The notes under the pieces: model-generated
Told to the model about the DNA's origin: nothing
Databases searched by the model: none
What the model saw: only the letters and a program-made list of their open reading frames with translations
Made by a program: the position numbers and the translations under genes
Origin: Procambarus clarkii
Lineage: Eukaryota; Arthropoda; Malacostraca; Decapoda; Cambaridae
DNA: 64,000 nucleotides
Assembly (NCBI RefSeq): GCF_040958095.1
Contig: NC_091173.1
Location: 19,953,082-20,017,081, forward strand
Reading direction: 5' to 3'
Shown: positions 32,050-42,929 of the stretch, one piece after another
How the letters are laid out: the number at the start of each line of letters is the position of its first letter
How positions within the stretch are numbered: position 1 is the stretch's first letter

Positions 32050-33346
32050 CACACACACAGCATTGGGTTTGTAAACAAGCACCAACATGGGTTCTGGACA
32101 GGGAAATCATGCCTAACAAACCTTTTAGAATTCTATGATAAAGTAACAAGGATAAGGCAGGACAGAGAAGGCTGGGCAGACTGCATATTTCTTGACTGCC
32201 AAAAGGCCTTTGATACGGTACCGCACATGAGACTGCTATACAAACTTGAGAGGCAGGCAGGAGTAAGCGGAAAGGCCCTAGTATGGGTGAAGAACTACCT
32301 AACAGGAAGGAGCCAGAGGGTAATGGTAAGGGGCGAAAAGTCGGACTGGCGAACAGTAACAAGTGGAGTACCTCAAGGATCGGTGCTGGGACCAATCCTC
32401 TTTCTAATTTACGTAAATGATATGTTTACAGGAGTGGAATCATACATGTCGATGTTTGCAGATGACGCAAAATTAATGAGAAGAGTTGTGACAGACGAGG
32501 ATTGTAGGATCCTCCAAGAGGACTTAAACAGGCTGCAGAGATGGTCAGAGAAATGGCTACTGGAGTTTAACACCAGTAAATGTAAAGTTATGGAAATGGG
32601 ATCAGGTGACAGGAGACCAAAGGGACAGTACACAATGAAGGGGAACAGCCTACCTGTAACGATTCGAGAAAGAGACCTGGGAGTGGATGTGACACCTAAT
32701 CTAACTCCTGAGGCACATATAAATAGGATAACGACAGCAGCGTACTCTACACTGGCGAAAATTAGAACTTCATTCAGAAACCTAAATGAGGAAGCTTTTA
32801 GGGCGCTTTACACTGCCTACGTGAGACCCGTCTTAGAGTATGCCGCGCCATCATGGAGCCCCCACCTGAAGAAACACATAAAGAAACTGGAGAAGGTTCA
32901 GAGGTTTGCGACGAGGCTTGTCCCAGAGCTACGAGGGATGGGATATGAAGAGCGGCTGAAGGAACTGAACCTTACGACACTAGAGAAAAGAAGGGAGAGA
33001 GGAGATATGATAGGGACATATAAAATACTCAGGGGAATTGACAAATTGGAAATAGATCAAATGTTCACACGTAATAATAACAGAACGAGGGGACATGGGT
33101 GGAAACTGGAAACTCAGATGAGTCACAGAGATGTTAGGAAGTTTTCTTTTAGCGTGAGAGTAGTAGAAAAATGGAATGCACTTGGGGAACAGGTTGTGGA
33201 AGCAAATACTATTCATACTTTTAAAACTAGGTATGATAGGGAAATGGGACAGGAGTCATTGCTGTAAACAACCGATAGCTAGAAAGGCGGGATCCAAGAG
33301 TCAATGCTCGATCCTGCAAGCACATATAGGTGAGTACATATAGGTG

Positions 33347-33351
<5 letters not shown>
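32049..33351 (+). mobile_element. LINE type 1, 5'-truncated with intact RT C-terminal half
   Basis: An uninterrupted frame from about 32062 to 33267 encodes some 400 residues of reverse transcriptase: QHGFWTGKSCLTNLLEF, DCIFLDCQKAFDTVPH, VTSGVPQGSVLGPILFLIYV, SMFADDAKL (catalytic ADD), ERDLGVDVTPNLTPEAHI, YVRPVLEYAAPSWSPHL, GYEERLKELNLTTLEKRRER, and a C-terminal NTIHTFKTRYDRE. This is typical of Jockey/CR1/L2-group LINEs. Endonuclease, ORF1 and the first RT motifs are missing at the 5' side. The 3'UTR is only about 85 bp and ends in a duplicated ATATAGGTGAGTAC. The lack of stops suggests a young copy. It lies between two (CA)n arrays. Confidence 0.92.

Positions 33352-33404
<53 letters not shown>
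33352..33404. repeat. (CA)n microsatellite, 3' flank of LINE
   Basis: Pure CA array after GGTGAGTAC. Confidence 0.95.
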
Positions 33405-33406
<2 letters not shown>

Positions 33407-33483
33407 GCTTTCTAGTTGTAACACTCCCCCTTCGGCCGCCTGGTACAGAGACGGTACCAGGAACTGACCACCACCCATCAGCA

Positions 33484-33555
33484 AGGCAGTACGGGCTCAC
33501 CATAGCCCGTGCTACTTGGAACTTTGTTCCAGGTAGCGAATCTTTAACAACAACA
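33484..33555 (-). repeat. Hairpin retroposon subfamily B, 72 bp, 11-bp TSD
   Basis: Perfect direct repeats ACCCATCAGCA at 33473-33483 and 33556-33566. Confidence 0.9.
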
Positions 33556-33594
33556 ACCCATCAGCACGATAACAACCATGGGTAACAAGCCTGC

Positions 33595-33672
33595 GCGTAG
33601 TTTAAGTACGTTTATTGAGACAATAAAATACCTCTCAAAGGGATAGAAGCAGCTTAGGCTATTTCTACCCTC
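33595..33672 (+). repeat. Short TTTATTGAGACA repeat
   Basis: GTACGTTTATTGAGACAATA ... CTCAAAGGGATAGAAGCAGC, as at 18165-18245. Confidence 0.75.
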
Positions 33673-33689
33673 CCTCTATAGTCTATCCG

Positions 33690-34684
33690 TCTACTTGGGA
33701 GACTTGGCATCAACACTGTATGAGAACAAATAAACTGGTCCGGCAGCTGTTCCACTTAGTAAATGAAAAAGTATAGATGTAAATGTACCCAAAGCTCTAT
33801 ATTAGTACAAAAAGTACAAGATGTACACGGCCGCATCTGGTACCAATGGCACATACACCAAGGAATATATATGAATATATATATTCACAGAATATATGTA
33901 TTCATATATTCTGCGAATATATGAATACACATTCATATATTCGCAGAAAGCACTGACCTAAAACAACTATTAAACTTTAAAAGAGCTTGGAAAAATGCCA
34001 CGAAAATTAGATTTGATAAAAATTAGATAGAAACTAATTAGCTAAAATTATATAGAGCTTGCGTACTTTAACAAATCTTAAAATAAAAGGCTTCAAATGT
34101 ATAGTGTTTGTGTTTAAGAATCAATGTTGTAGCCTAGCCTAACTAGAAACGCTCGTAATAATGTTGAAATTTACATGATGACAAAAGAATAATAAATACC
34201 CGCTTCCTGGTTCCCACGGAGAGGAAGATGACGTGTGAGGGGAGACAGGAGGGGAGATAGAAGGGGAGGAAGGAAGGGTAATTAGAAGAGGAGGAAGGAG
34301 GTAACAAGGATTAGAGGGGAGGTGGGGGGAGGAGAAGGGGGGGAACTGCACGGGGGGAGGGACGGAAGGGGAACACCCGGATCATAAAATCAATAACCGT
34401 ATTCGCTTTGTGTTTAAATTGGTTTCTCGTTGATTTCCCACCCCCGTGAATGTTCAATAACGGAAAACCAATTTGTGCTACAGTAAATGCAACGCGCGCT
34501 CCCAATGAGAACTTGGTAGTTTACTCTCACAAACACACAATACTCGCTGTAATCTGTGAGAGTTTGCTCACACAGTGTATTTTCTATTTGTATCTGTAGA
34601 ATCGAGCTATTAGCTCTTGGACCCCGCCTTTCTAACCCATTTATGTTTCCTCTATCATGTCCACTACATACATTTCTTACCCAC
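33690..34684. other. No gene seen; AT hairpin and G-rich tract
   Basis: Perfect 18-bp stem with ACAC loop at 33909-33948. GGAGGGG-type sequence at 34215-34370. Nothing coding is recognised. Confidence 0.55.
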
Positions 34685-34979
34685 ACAATCCCACAGAAAG
34701 CAGCCATAGCAGCTGTCTAACTCCCTGGAACCTATTTACTGCTAGGTAAAAACAGGGCCACCAAGGATAAAAGAAACTCTGCCCATTTGTTTCTGCCTCT
34801 GCCGGGGATCGAACCCGGGCCCTTAGGGCTACGACCCCAGAGGGCTGTCCACTCACACGGGCGCCTCGCGGCTGTGTGTGTGTGTGTGTACTCACCTATT
34901 TGTCCTTGCGGGGGTTGAGCTTTGGCTCTTTGGTCCCGCCTTTGGTCCCCGCCTTTGGACCCGTGTGTGTGTGTGTGTG
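34685..34979 (-). mobile_element. tRNA SINE followed by a separate LINE type 1 tail, between (TG)n runs
   Basis: SINE head to core at 34685-34872 (B-box GGGTTCGATCCC). Then (TG)9, a LINE type 1 tail 34890-34963 with a 17-bp internal duplication, and (GT)8. Confidence 0.8.
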
Positions 34980-35424
34980 ATGCACTAGCACACACACAAT
35001 GCAAACACACCTCGTCAACAAACCACACTACAATGTGAAATGCAAACACCTGCCTTCATTTAAAGATCCACACGGCCCTCAGTAAACCCGTTTCCCCTCT
35101 CTGGTCCCCCTCTTATTACCACAAAAACACCCACCATGTGTCAACATCGCCGAACCTAAACGCAAGATGAAAAGACGCATCAAGACGTCGGCACCTGTAC
35201 TGAGGGAAAGTTCAAGTGACTCACGTAAATGTTAAAAATATATATAATCTGAAAGTCGAAACAGCAAAAAACTATTGGTGCTCTTGGCTTTTCTGGTGAC
35301 TCAGAGCTTTTCTTATTATTTCTTTACCTAATTTTCCGACCACAATAAAGCATTTGTACATATCCGAGTGGTAGTGATTTTTCTATTAAATTTATGCCGA
35401 AGTTATGTGCTCTGTATGTTTCCA
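34980..35424. other. No gene seen
   Basis: Ordinary spacer. Confidence 0.45.
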
Positions 35425-35681
35425 AGAGGGCCTGACGGCGGAGTGGACAGCACTCGGGTCTCGTAGTCAAGTTCCGGGGTCTATTCCCGGCGGAGGCGGA
35501 AACAAATGGGCAGGTTTGCTTTCACTCTATTGCCCCTGTTCACCTAGCAGTAAATAGGCACCTATAAGTTTGACAGCTGCTACGGGCTGCTTTCTGGGGG
35601 TATGTAACAAAAAAAAGGCCTGGTCGAGGACCGGGCCGCGGGGACGCTAAGCCCCGAAATCATCTGAAATAACCTCCCAAG
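35425..35681 (+). mobile_element. tRNA-derived SINE with LINE type 2 tail
   Basis: GAGGGCCTGACGGCGGAGTG head, a B-box-like GGGGTCTATTCCC, core TAGCAGTAAATAGGCACCTA, tail GGTCGAGGACCGGGCCGCGG and CGAAATCATCTGAAATAACC. Confidence 0.85.
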
Positions 35682-36774
35682 TCACCGTCAACGCCATGGG
35701 TGACGTCAATATACCTCCACCTCCCCCCCCCCACCATCCAAGCCAAAACTGACCGAGGGATAATTAAATTAACCAGTTCGATACAACTGTTTAGTCCCAC
35801 CTGACAGTGAGGTCGCGTTTTCTCCTCTAAAATCAAGGTGGATTAGTTTTTAGTGCCTCTTCCATGAACAGGAGGTACTTTGGCAGGGAGTAGCGAAACC
35901 TGGTCCAGTACTCGAGCCAAGAAGGTAATACCAACAAGCAATAATACAAGTGCTTCTCATTTAACAATGTTATGAATAAGTGATACAAGGAAATTATGTC
36001 CTATTAAGAAACACCACATTTAAGACCACTGAAGTACAGACAAATGCATATTTAATCCCAGTAAGGAAAAACGTGTTAGAGCTCTGGTTGCACGAGCCTC
36101 CCAAACAACAAGGTACCATATCACCTTCCGTCACGTGCACTTCCTGAACCCATTATGGGCCTCTTTAACACTTTCCCCCACCGCCCACGGGATGGATATG
36201 GGGTGCATAATAAAAAAAAATGAAATTAACCAAATAAAATACACGCGACTCGATAGCAATTAAACAAAAGCTGGTGGGAAACCATGCATTTGTTAAGCTC
36301 AGAGGCTGATAAAAAGATAATGTAACTTTAAGGCTAGCCAAGAATGACTATCAACAAAATAATTGACTTCAAGCAGCTGGGGTATAGTTTTCAAGCGCCT
36401 CATTAAATCCGTAACTGCGAAAAAAAGCCTAATAGAGGTTCGATCAGTAAAATAAACAAAACCGCACACTACCCTTTCATCCTAGAATTGCTTCACAAGA
36501 TTCTAGCAAAATTCTAGCTATAACTAAACCAATCATTATGTGCCTTTGTAACCCTTTCCACCGCCACCCAAGGGATAGGTATGGGGTGCACAATTAATAT
36601 ACTATAATCCTCTCTATACGCATTCAACATCAATCTTAATTACACGTAATCCTTAGGGCACAGACTGATTCTAAAACAGTATTGATTTAGTCCGACTTTA
36701 AAAGGGTAATGAGCGCGTTTAGGGTAAGTTCGAGTAGGCCTTTTCTTCGGTATTTCTTGACATTATGCTTTAGT
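35682..36774. other. No gene seen; AT-rich
   Basis: Two diverged copies of a CCACCGCCCACGGGATGGAT-type block (about 36178 and 36558) suggest an old repeat. No exon. Confidence 0.5.
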
Positions 36775-36930
36775 ACAACCCATATTTAAACAGGAGGTGC
36801 ATAAACACAACCCATATTTAAACAGGAGGTGCATAAACACAACCCATATTTAAACAGGAAGTTCACAAACAACCCATATTTAAACAGGAAGTTCATAAAC
36901 ACACCCATATTTAAACAGGAAATTCATAAA
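36775..36930. repeat. About 33-bp minisatellite, 5 units
   Basis: Units of ACCCATATTTAAACAGGAGG plus TGCATAAACACA, drifting to GAAGTTCATAAAC. Confidence 0.93.
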
Positions 36931-36954
36931 CCATGTTAGACTTGTTGGTCCAAC

Positions 36955-37085
36955 CACTTGGGACCCCCCCCCCCTCCCCTGGTCCCATCCCAAACCCCCA
37001 TACCGATCCCTTCCAAATGCTATATAGTCGTATTGGCTTGGCGCTTTCTCTTGATAGTTCCCTGTCCTTGATGGGTATTGCCAAC
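36955..37085 (+). mobile_element. SINE type C, 3' part
   Basis: GGTCCCATCCCAAACCCCCA then ATGCTATATAGTCGTATTGG and CTTGGCGCTTTC. The tRNA head is lost. Confidence 0.7.
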
Positions 37086-38235
37086 TCAACCAATAAAACC
37101 ATTAGTAATATTCTACGGAAAAAAAACAAAATTGCCTACTGCAATTTTTTCTTTCAGTTTAAATATGCTAATAATTCACAGTAACGAATACTGTACCATA
37201 CTCTTTTTCTGTTCTCCACTCTGGCTTTGCTTACACTTTTCCGGCGATTCTGTTAAAACTTGCAGCATGACGAACACTGTATCTTTTCCTTCAGTAAAGT
37301 TTGTTAACACATGCAAATAACGATATAATGTATTCCCCAGCTCGACCACGGCTTGTGGCCACTTAACGAGACCACATGACCTAATGACCAAGTGGGTTAG
37401 GTTCATCACACCTTCAAATCAGTGCACACCATCTCCTGCCACGTTTATTATATAACAATTATTCTTGCATACAACTAATTATAATACAGTACAAATAAGA
37501 GCGAAATGGGTTTATCATTTTCATATATGGTCAGGGGGGGGGGGGGTTAAGTTGGTTAGTTAGGAGGTTAGGCCGAAGCTTGAAACGAGCCGGGACCCAG
37601 TGGACACCATATCCAATTATAACGGTAAATGAACGGTGAATCAACGTTATCAAGGTTAAATGTCAGCACTGTGGAGAAATGCCCGACAGACCACTGCAAC
37701 ATTATCTAACACAGTGCACAGTTACAAACCCAATAAGATCGTCTTACTGAAGATTTTACTGAAGCGACCATACAAGTCATAAATACTCATACTGGAATAC
37801 TTTATTTTTCCATTTCGTTGGTGAAACATTTATTGAGAGGCGTATGTGCCCATATGTTTCTCCAGTGAAAACAGAAGGATAAATACATAGGCATAGAAAA
37901 TAACAAACATACACGGATAGCCTAACTGTAGAGGTTTATACCATTCCCTGGCCCGGATGTCAATCTGACGTGGAGGACAAAGAAGGTAAGATATGGTAAT
38001 TATCATAGCTTAGAAGGCGCTAAGCTTACAGATAAGGTAGGTCACAATTAACATTTTCTCGGCATTTGTAAATAAACCGTGCCTTACTAACTTTACTAAG
38101 GTCTAAGTGGGCAAAACATGCTCGAGTAATCTTAAATCATCAACGTTATCGACGTTGATTCGGCGTCGTATTTATAATATTGTGTTGTATGTATCATTAT
38201 TGTGTCCACTTTATTATTATTAATGCCCATCACGT
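37086..38235. other. No gene seen
   Basis: AT-rich sequence. Short frames lack domains and splice context. Confidence 0.5.
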
Positions 38236-38308
38236 TATCACAAGTCGAGCCTGGCCTCAGGTCTGGCTCGGGGAGTAGAAGAACTCCTGAAGCCCTCTCC
38301 AGGTATGA
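38236..38308 (+). mobile_element. LINE type 3 tail, diverged
   Basis: CACAAGTCGAGCCTGGCCTC ... GGGAGTAGAAGAACTCCTGA, CCAGGTAT. Confidence 0.7.
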
Positions 38309-39217
38309 TGGTTGAGACTTTGATATCTCGTGCGTAGTTAGGCGCTTCACCAAGGCGTGTATAGAGAGGATCGAGTACTATTATGGTTGTATTTGAGAGG
38401 AATGTACGTTGGGACGATGGCGTATAATGATCACGCGTAGTCAATATCGTTTGTAATGAGGATCGAGCATATGTCTGGTGAGGATCGCAGCCCAGTGAAA
38501 ATTGTGTGTAGTGAAGCTTATTCGTATTTATATGAATACATCCTTACTCTGGGTAAACGTCGGGAGCTCATTTCTTCCCTAGAGTATCTTTGTTAGTTAT
38601 ATAATAAACATGCCTCAAGTTATCCAAAAATTGCGACAAGGTGCATGGTGTGTGTACTGGCTAGTGAACTTGATACAGTTACATCTCGCACACAAACAAC
38701 TAGGTTAGTACGAACCGATCCGAGCGAGGTTGTGTGATGTAAAGCAAAACGATAAACTATGTTAATGTTAATGATAAACTATGCAGTATCAGATTTCCAT
38801 ACCAAGCACTTTGTTAAATGGGTCACCTGACCGGAATTGTATTTCCTCTTTGTCACCAAGATATTTCAAGCAGTCAAGTGGCCATTAAAAACCTATAGTA
38901 CAGTATATTCAAAACTTTGGTCTAGGGCTTGTGCTTAATTCCAGGGAATCAATACTTTAATTAAACATGCTCGACTGAACACTGTTTGGTCTAAATTAGG
39001 TTGTCAGATTGGATTATATTCACTTTGTCACACTGAATTAGGTGTTGCTTATGTAAGTCACAAATAAAGAGGTTGATGCATTTATGCTACATGAAAATGC
39101 TTAAACAATTTTGCCTGTACAGTACTACTCTCGTATTACATAACAAAAATTAAGACAGTATATTGTATAGTTTTTATTTACTAATAATCAGAATTCAAAA
39201 TCTTATGATATTAATCA
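38309..39217. other. No gene seen
   Basis: AT-rich and apparently single-copy; probably TRIM9 intron. Confidence 0.5.
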
Positions 39218-39413
39218 TTAATGTAATGTTTAATATCATTAATCAATCTAATGATTAATATCATCAATCATTAGATATCTGACTAATGATATTAATCATT
39301 ATAATTTAATGATTAAAATCATCAGTAATTATAATGATTAATATCATCAGTAATTATAATGATTAATGATTGACATTAATCATCTCAACTAATCGGCATT
39401 AGGGTAATCAAGT
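39218..39413. repeat. ATTA-rich palindromic block, copy 1 (TRIM9 intron side)
   Basis: Repeated TAATGATTAATATCATYAAT units with palindromic centres. Nearly the same block recurs at 40886-41037. Confidence 0.88.
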
Positions 39414-39786
39414 GTTTAGTTCTATTAATGGTCTCAACTAGTGAAGTCCTATTAAAAATCGACATTAATAAAGTAAATAATATAAATCTATATTGTCCCA
39501 ACAAATCGATATTATACCATCTAAAAATCTATATTAATCAAGAGTATCAGCAATATTTATCGACTAAAAGGCGACAATAATAGTGGCTGGACAAATCGAT
39601 ACGAGTCGAGTGCGTAATCAATATTAGTCATGTTTTTATTATCTCACTCTGTGTGACTACTGACTTCCGCCTCTGCCCGGGGGATGAGTGTCTATAATGA
39701 ACTACAGTAATTAAACTCGGTTAATGTGTGTTGCGGCGAGCCATAGTGAGCTACTACCCAGGGATACCAAGGGCTTCAGGGCTCAC

Positions 39787-40569
39787 CTTATGGGTCTTGG
39801 TGACGGCGTTAAGAGCGTGGACGTCGTGGGCGTGGTGGCGTCCATGGTGTAGACAGAGAACGCAGACGGGCAGACGACAGGTGAGACAGTACATGGAGAC
39901 GTGCTCCTGAGGGTGATGGCCGCACCTGCCCTCCCGCTCCCTCCGGCGAGCCCTCAGCAGCGCCCTGCCCTCCGCCACGTTCACCAACCAGTGTGCCGCC
40001 AGCGGCCCCCGGTCGGGGTGGCAGGAGTCTCTGCAGGGGCCGCAGTAGAAGACCAGACACTGGTCGCAGAAGACTTGGGCGGGGCGAGGAGCTCCTGAAC
40101 CTTCACACAACTGACACGGCTCGGCTACCTGGTACCGCTCCAGGTGCTTGTCCACTACCGCCGCCAAGACCCTGTACCGCGTCAGGCCCTGCGCCCCTGC
40201 CTCGTCGGCGGGGGTCGCCACGCTACACTGAGGGCAGGTGATGGTATAGACAGGCGGGGGTGGCAGGGGCTCGCTGCTGCTGCTGCTGCTGCTGCCACCC
40301 ACCTCAGGAGCGCCCACTAGGCTGGTGGGTCGGGAGCTGCACGACACGCCGGAGTCGGCGTCACTCAGCACAGAAAGTTTATCAACCTCAGAAGTTTCGT
40401 GGAGGTCTTCGGCAGGAGGCACACTTCCTTCCTCCTCGCCGCGGGGAGGTACCACCGCCGGCTTTTGCAAGTCTCGAGCGCAAGCGAGACACATGGCATG
40501 TCGACACGCTAAAAGAACCGGCACGTGGTAGAACCCAGTACACTGAGCACACCGTAATTCCTCCTCCAT
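39787..40569 (-). CDS. TRIM9: TRIM9/TRIM67-type E3 ubiquitin ligase, first coding exon (split RING and two B-boxes)
   Basis: This exon encodes the N-terminal 261 residues of a class I TRIM ubiquitin ligase; vertebrate and fly TRIM9 act in neurons on axon guidance and vesicle release. It starts MEEELRC, the usual TRIM9 start. ATG at 40569 is the first ATG after an in-frame TAA upstream; GTG at 40578 is not a credible start. The RING is split: C7, C10, C22, H24, C27 and C30 are followed by an insert of about 80 residues and then C112 and C115, as in TRIM9. The insert holds KLSVLSDADSG (residues 64-74), matching the TRIM9 motif that includes a DSG degron. B-box 1 covers C152-H193 and B-box 2 covers C216-H251. 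The exon ends in phase 0 at THK, followed by a GTGAGC donor. Coiled-coil, COS, FN3 and SPRY exons were not found and should lie at lower coordinates. TRIM67 is the alternative name. Confidence 0.9.
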
Positions 40570-40885
40570 CTCGCTCACTGGCTCACCTCGTACTGTTTAC
40601 TCTCCTCCCGTTGAGAGACGCGGGCTCCCCCGCCTGCCACATCTCATCCACAAACTCAACTCGGCCTCTATTTTGGCGACCACCACAGAGCTTGTCTGCC
40701 TTTATATTAACAGTATTAGTTTTTGGTACACTTGAATGAAATTATGAAGCAGCTCGAGAGTAAATATATAGCTTTAAAATCGTATTTATAATATCCACAA
40801 TGAAAACGGGAAAGCTGGCGCACATTTTTAAATGGAGCTCCAGTAAACATGATTCTATTATTGTTTCTTTATATATCTTATATAT

Positions 40886-41037
40886 ATTAATGATTAATAT
40901 CATTAATTAATCTAATGATTAATATCATCAATCATTAGATATGACTAATTATATTAATTATAATTTAATGATTAATATCAGTAATTATAATGATTAATGA
41001 TCGACATTAATCATCTCGACTAATCGGCATTATTAGG
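40886..41037. repeat. ATTA-rich palindromic block, copy 2 (upstream of TRIM9 start)
   Basis: Shares the order TCTAATGATTAATATCATCA, ATCATTAGATA, GACATTAATCATCTC and ACTAATCGGCATTA with copy 1. Confidence 0.88.
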
Positions 41038-41135
41038 GATAATATATATAATAATATATATTATCATATATATTAATATATATAATATATATATAATATA
41101 TAATATATATATAATATATAATATATATATAATAA
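41038..41135. repeat. (TA)n-rich tract
   Basis: ATATATAATATATA sequence adjoining the fold-back at 41136. Confidence 0.9.
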
Positions 41136-41319
41136 TGACAGTGTCAGATTACGGAGGAAGAATTGAAACAGGAATTTCCTTAAGTATTTTCGTATATTAG
41201 TACATCTTCAGAAGGAATGAAGATGTATTCTATTCTTTTCCTTCTGAAGATGTACTAATATACGAAAGTACTTAAGGAAAATTCTGCTTCAATTCTTCCT
41301 CCGTGGTCTGACACTATCA
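41136..41319. repeat. Fold-back element, about 77-bp arms
   Basis: The arms from GTGTCAGA through CGGAGGAAGAATTGAA and CGTATATTAGTACATCTTCA to GAAGGAA pair with few mismatches. The loop is about 22 bases. It carries a hammerhead-like CTGAAGA...GAAA on the plus strand at 41244-41267. Confidence 0.9.
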
Positions 41320-41370
41320 CATTTTTCATCACATGTTAATTTTCGTGATTTACACACACACACACGCAGG

Positions 41371-41659
41371 GGCCTTGTAGCCTGGTGGATAGCGCGCAGT
41401 ACTCGTAATTCTGTGGCGCGGGTTCGATTCCCGCACCAGGCAGAAACAAATGGGCAAAGTTTCTTTCACCCTGAATGCCCCTGTTACCTAGCAGTAAATA
41501 GGTACCTGGGAGTTAGTCAGCTGTCACGGGCTGCTTTCTGGTGTGTGTGTGTGTGTGTGTGTGGAGTGGAAAAAAAAGTAGTTAGTAAACAGTTGATTGA
41601 CAGTTGAGAAGCGGGCCGAAAGAGCAAAGCTCAACCCCCGCAAGCACAAATAGGTGAGT
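41371..41659 (+). mobile_element. tRNA SINE with LINE type 1 tail, inserted in (AC)n with 19-bp TSD
   Basis: The direct repeats ACACACACACACACGCAGG at 41352-41370 and 41660-41678 are identical. Between them are the head GGCCTTGTAGCCTGGTGGAT, B-box GCGGGTTCGATTCCCGC, the core, an internal (GT)n and the LINE tail GTTGATTGACAGTTGAGAAG ... AATAGGTGAGT. Confidence 0.95.
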
Positions 41660-41994
41660 ACACACACACACACGCAGGCAGCAGTTCCCTGATAATACGA
41701 AACCATTGTCGCATGGCTTAATGGGCCCACAACCATTAACACAAACGGCTCACGCATGCTCTCTTGTGGTCAAGGACCAAATATGACTAAGAATGTTGCG
41801 GTCTGCACATTAATTCCTGTTGTTAACTGTTATGCTTTTACTGCTGCTGCTGCTGATGTATTAATTTAAATATTAATAATGTTGCCTGTGGTGCTGTTTA
41901 GTATTGTTACTGTTTGCGATATTAAGAACAAATGAATTAGGGAGTATCACAGCATGTATATTTGACCCATATATTAGAACATTTTGGAATCGTC

Positions 41995-42090
41995 ACTGAT
42001 GTTCGTGTTGTCACTGACGTTGGTGTTGCTGTCACTGATGTTCGTGTTGTTGTCACTGATGTTTGCGTTGTTGATGATGTTTCTTCTTCT
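41995..42090. repeat. 21-bp imperfect minisatellite, left block
   Basis: Units like GTCACTGATGTTCGTGTTGT. The same units appear at 42930-43060. Confidence 0.8.
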
Positions 42091-42218
42091 TGTTGATAGT
42101 AGGTGCAGTTTGCATGAAGGGTTTGTCCTCCCGATGACTGCACCAGTACTGATGTTGTTGGACGCGTTTATGTTGAAGATGATCGGAGCTACCAAGGTGC
42201 TTGTTGCTTTGTGCTGTA

Positions 42219-42775
42219 GATAGAGGAACGGTGATTAAAACAGAGGTGTGTGTTAGAGGGAGACTTGCCGCACCGTAGGGCGGTGTGTTGTGTTTATGGC
42301 GTCAGCTGATCCTTGGTGTTGCGACGAGGCAGTTGTTTTCTGTGTTTAGCTGTTGGTGGCGCCAGGTATAAATGTGGCGCGGGTCAGATGTGACCCAATT
42401 TGTTTGTCGATTGGAGATATTTAGCCAGTGCTTTGACTATTTGGTATTTTTCTTGTGACGAGTGGTCACCGCCTCCTAATATATGCTCGATGGTGAAGGG
42501 TATTTTAAGTGCGATAAAGACTTGTTTGAAATTTACTCTGGCGCTATAATGTCGGAAGCAGTGCAGGAGATAGTGTTCGACTGTTTCAGGCACCTGACAG
42601 TGAGTACAGAGTTCGTTGATGTCTGTTCTGTACTTAGAGCTGTGTGCTGCTAGTTTGGTGTGTCCCAGCCTTAATCTGGTCATCGTTACATCAATTTCTC
42701 TGCTTTTATATCGGACATGTTTCCAAGTTTCCCATTTCTTTTTAATGGACCCATAGTGCAAAGGTGAGCATAACG
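42219..42775 (-). mobile_element. LINE fragment, post-RNase H C-terminus
   Basis: The minus strand encodes 125 residues: KKWETWKHVRYKSREIDVTM, TRLRLGHTKLAAHSSKYRTD and CTHCQVPETVEHYLLHC, then HILGGGDHSSQEKYQIVKAL. This is the usual C-terminus of I/Jockey-type LINE ORF2, with a CCHC-like knuckle. Its 3'UTR runs toward 42219. Confidence 0.8.
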
Positions 42776-42929
42776 TTATCCAGTTTGTTGCAAAATCCTG
42801 GGAGGATTCGACGATCGTGGGATCGGATGCGCCCCGGCTGCCCGATACCGGGAAATAGCGAAGGGACGGGGTCCCTATAGTCTCTTCAGGCCATAGACCC
42901 TACAATCTCCTAAGGCGAGTTGATGATGT

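Noticed and set aside
40570-40578. Upstream start for TRIM9 (GTG AGC GAG before ATG)
   Set aside because: GTG is not a normal eukaryotic start, and the family begins MEEEL at the ATG.
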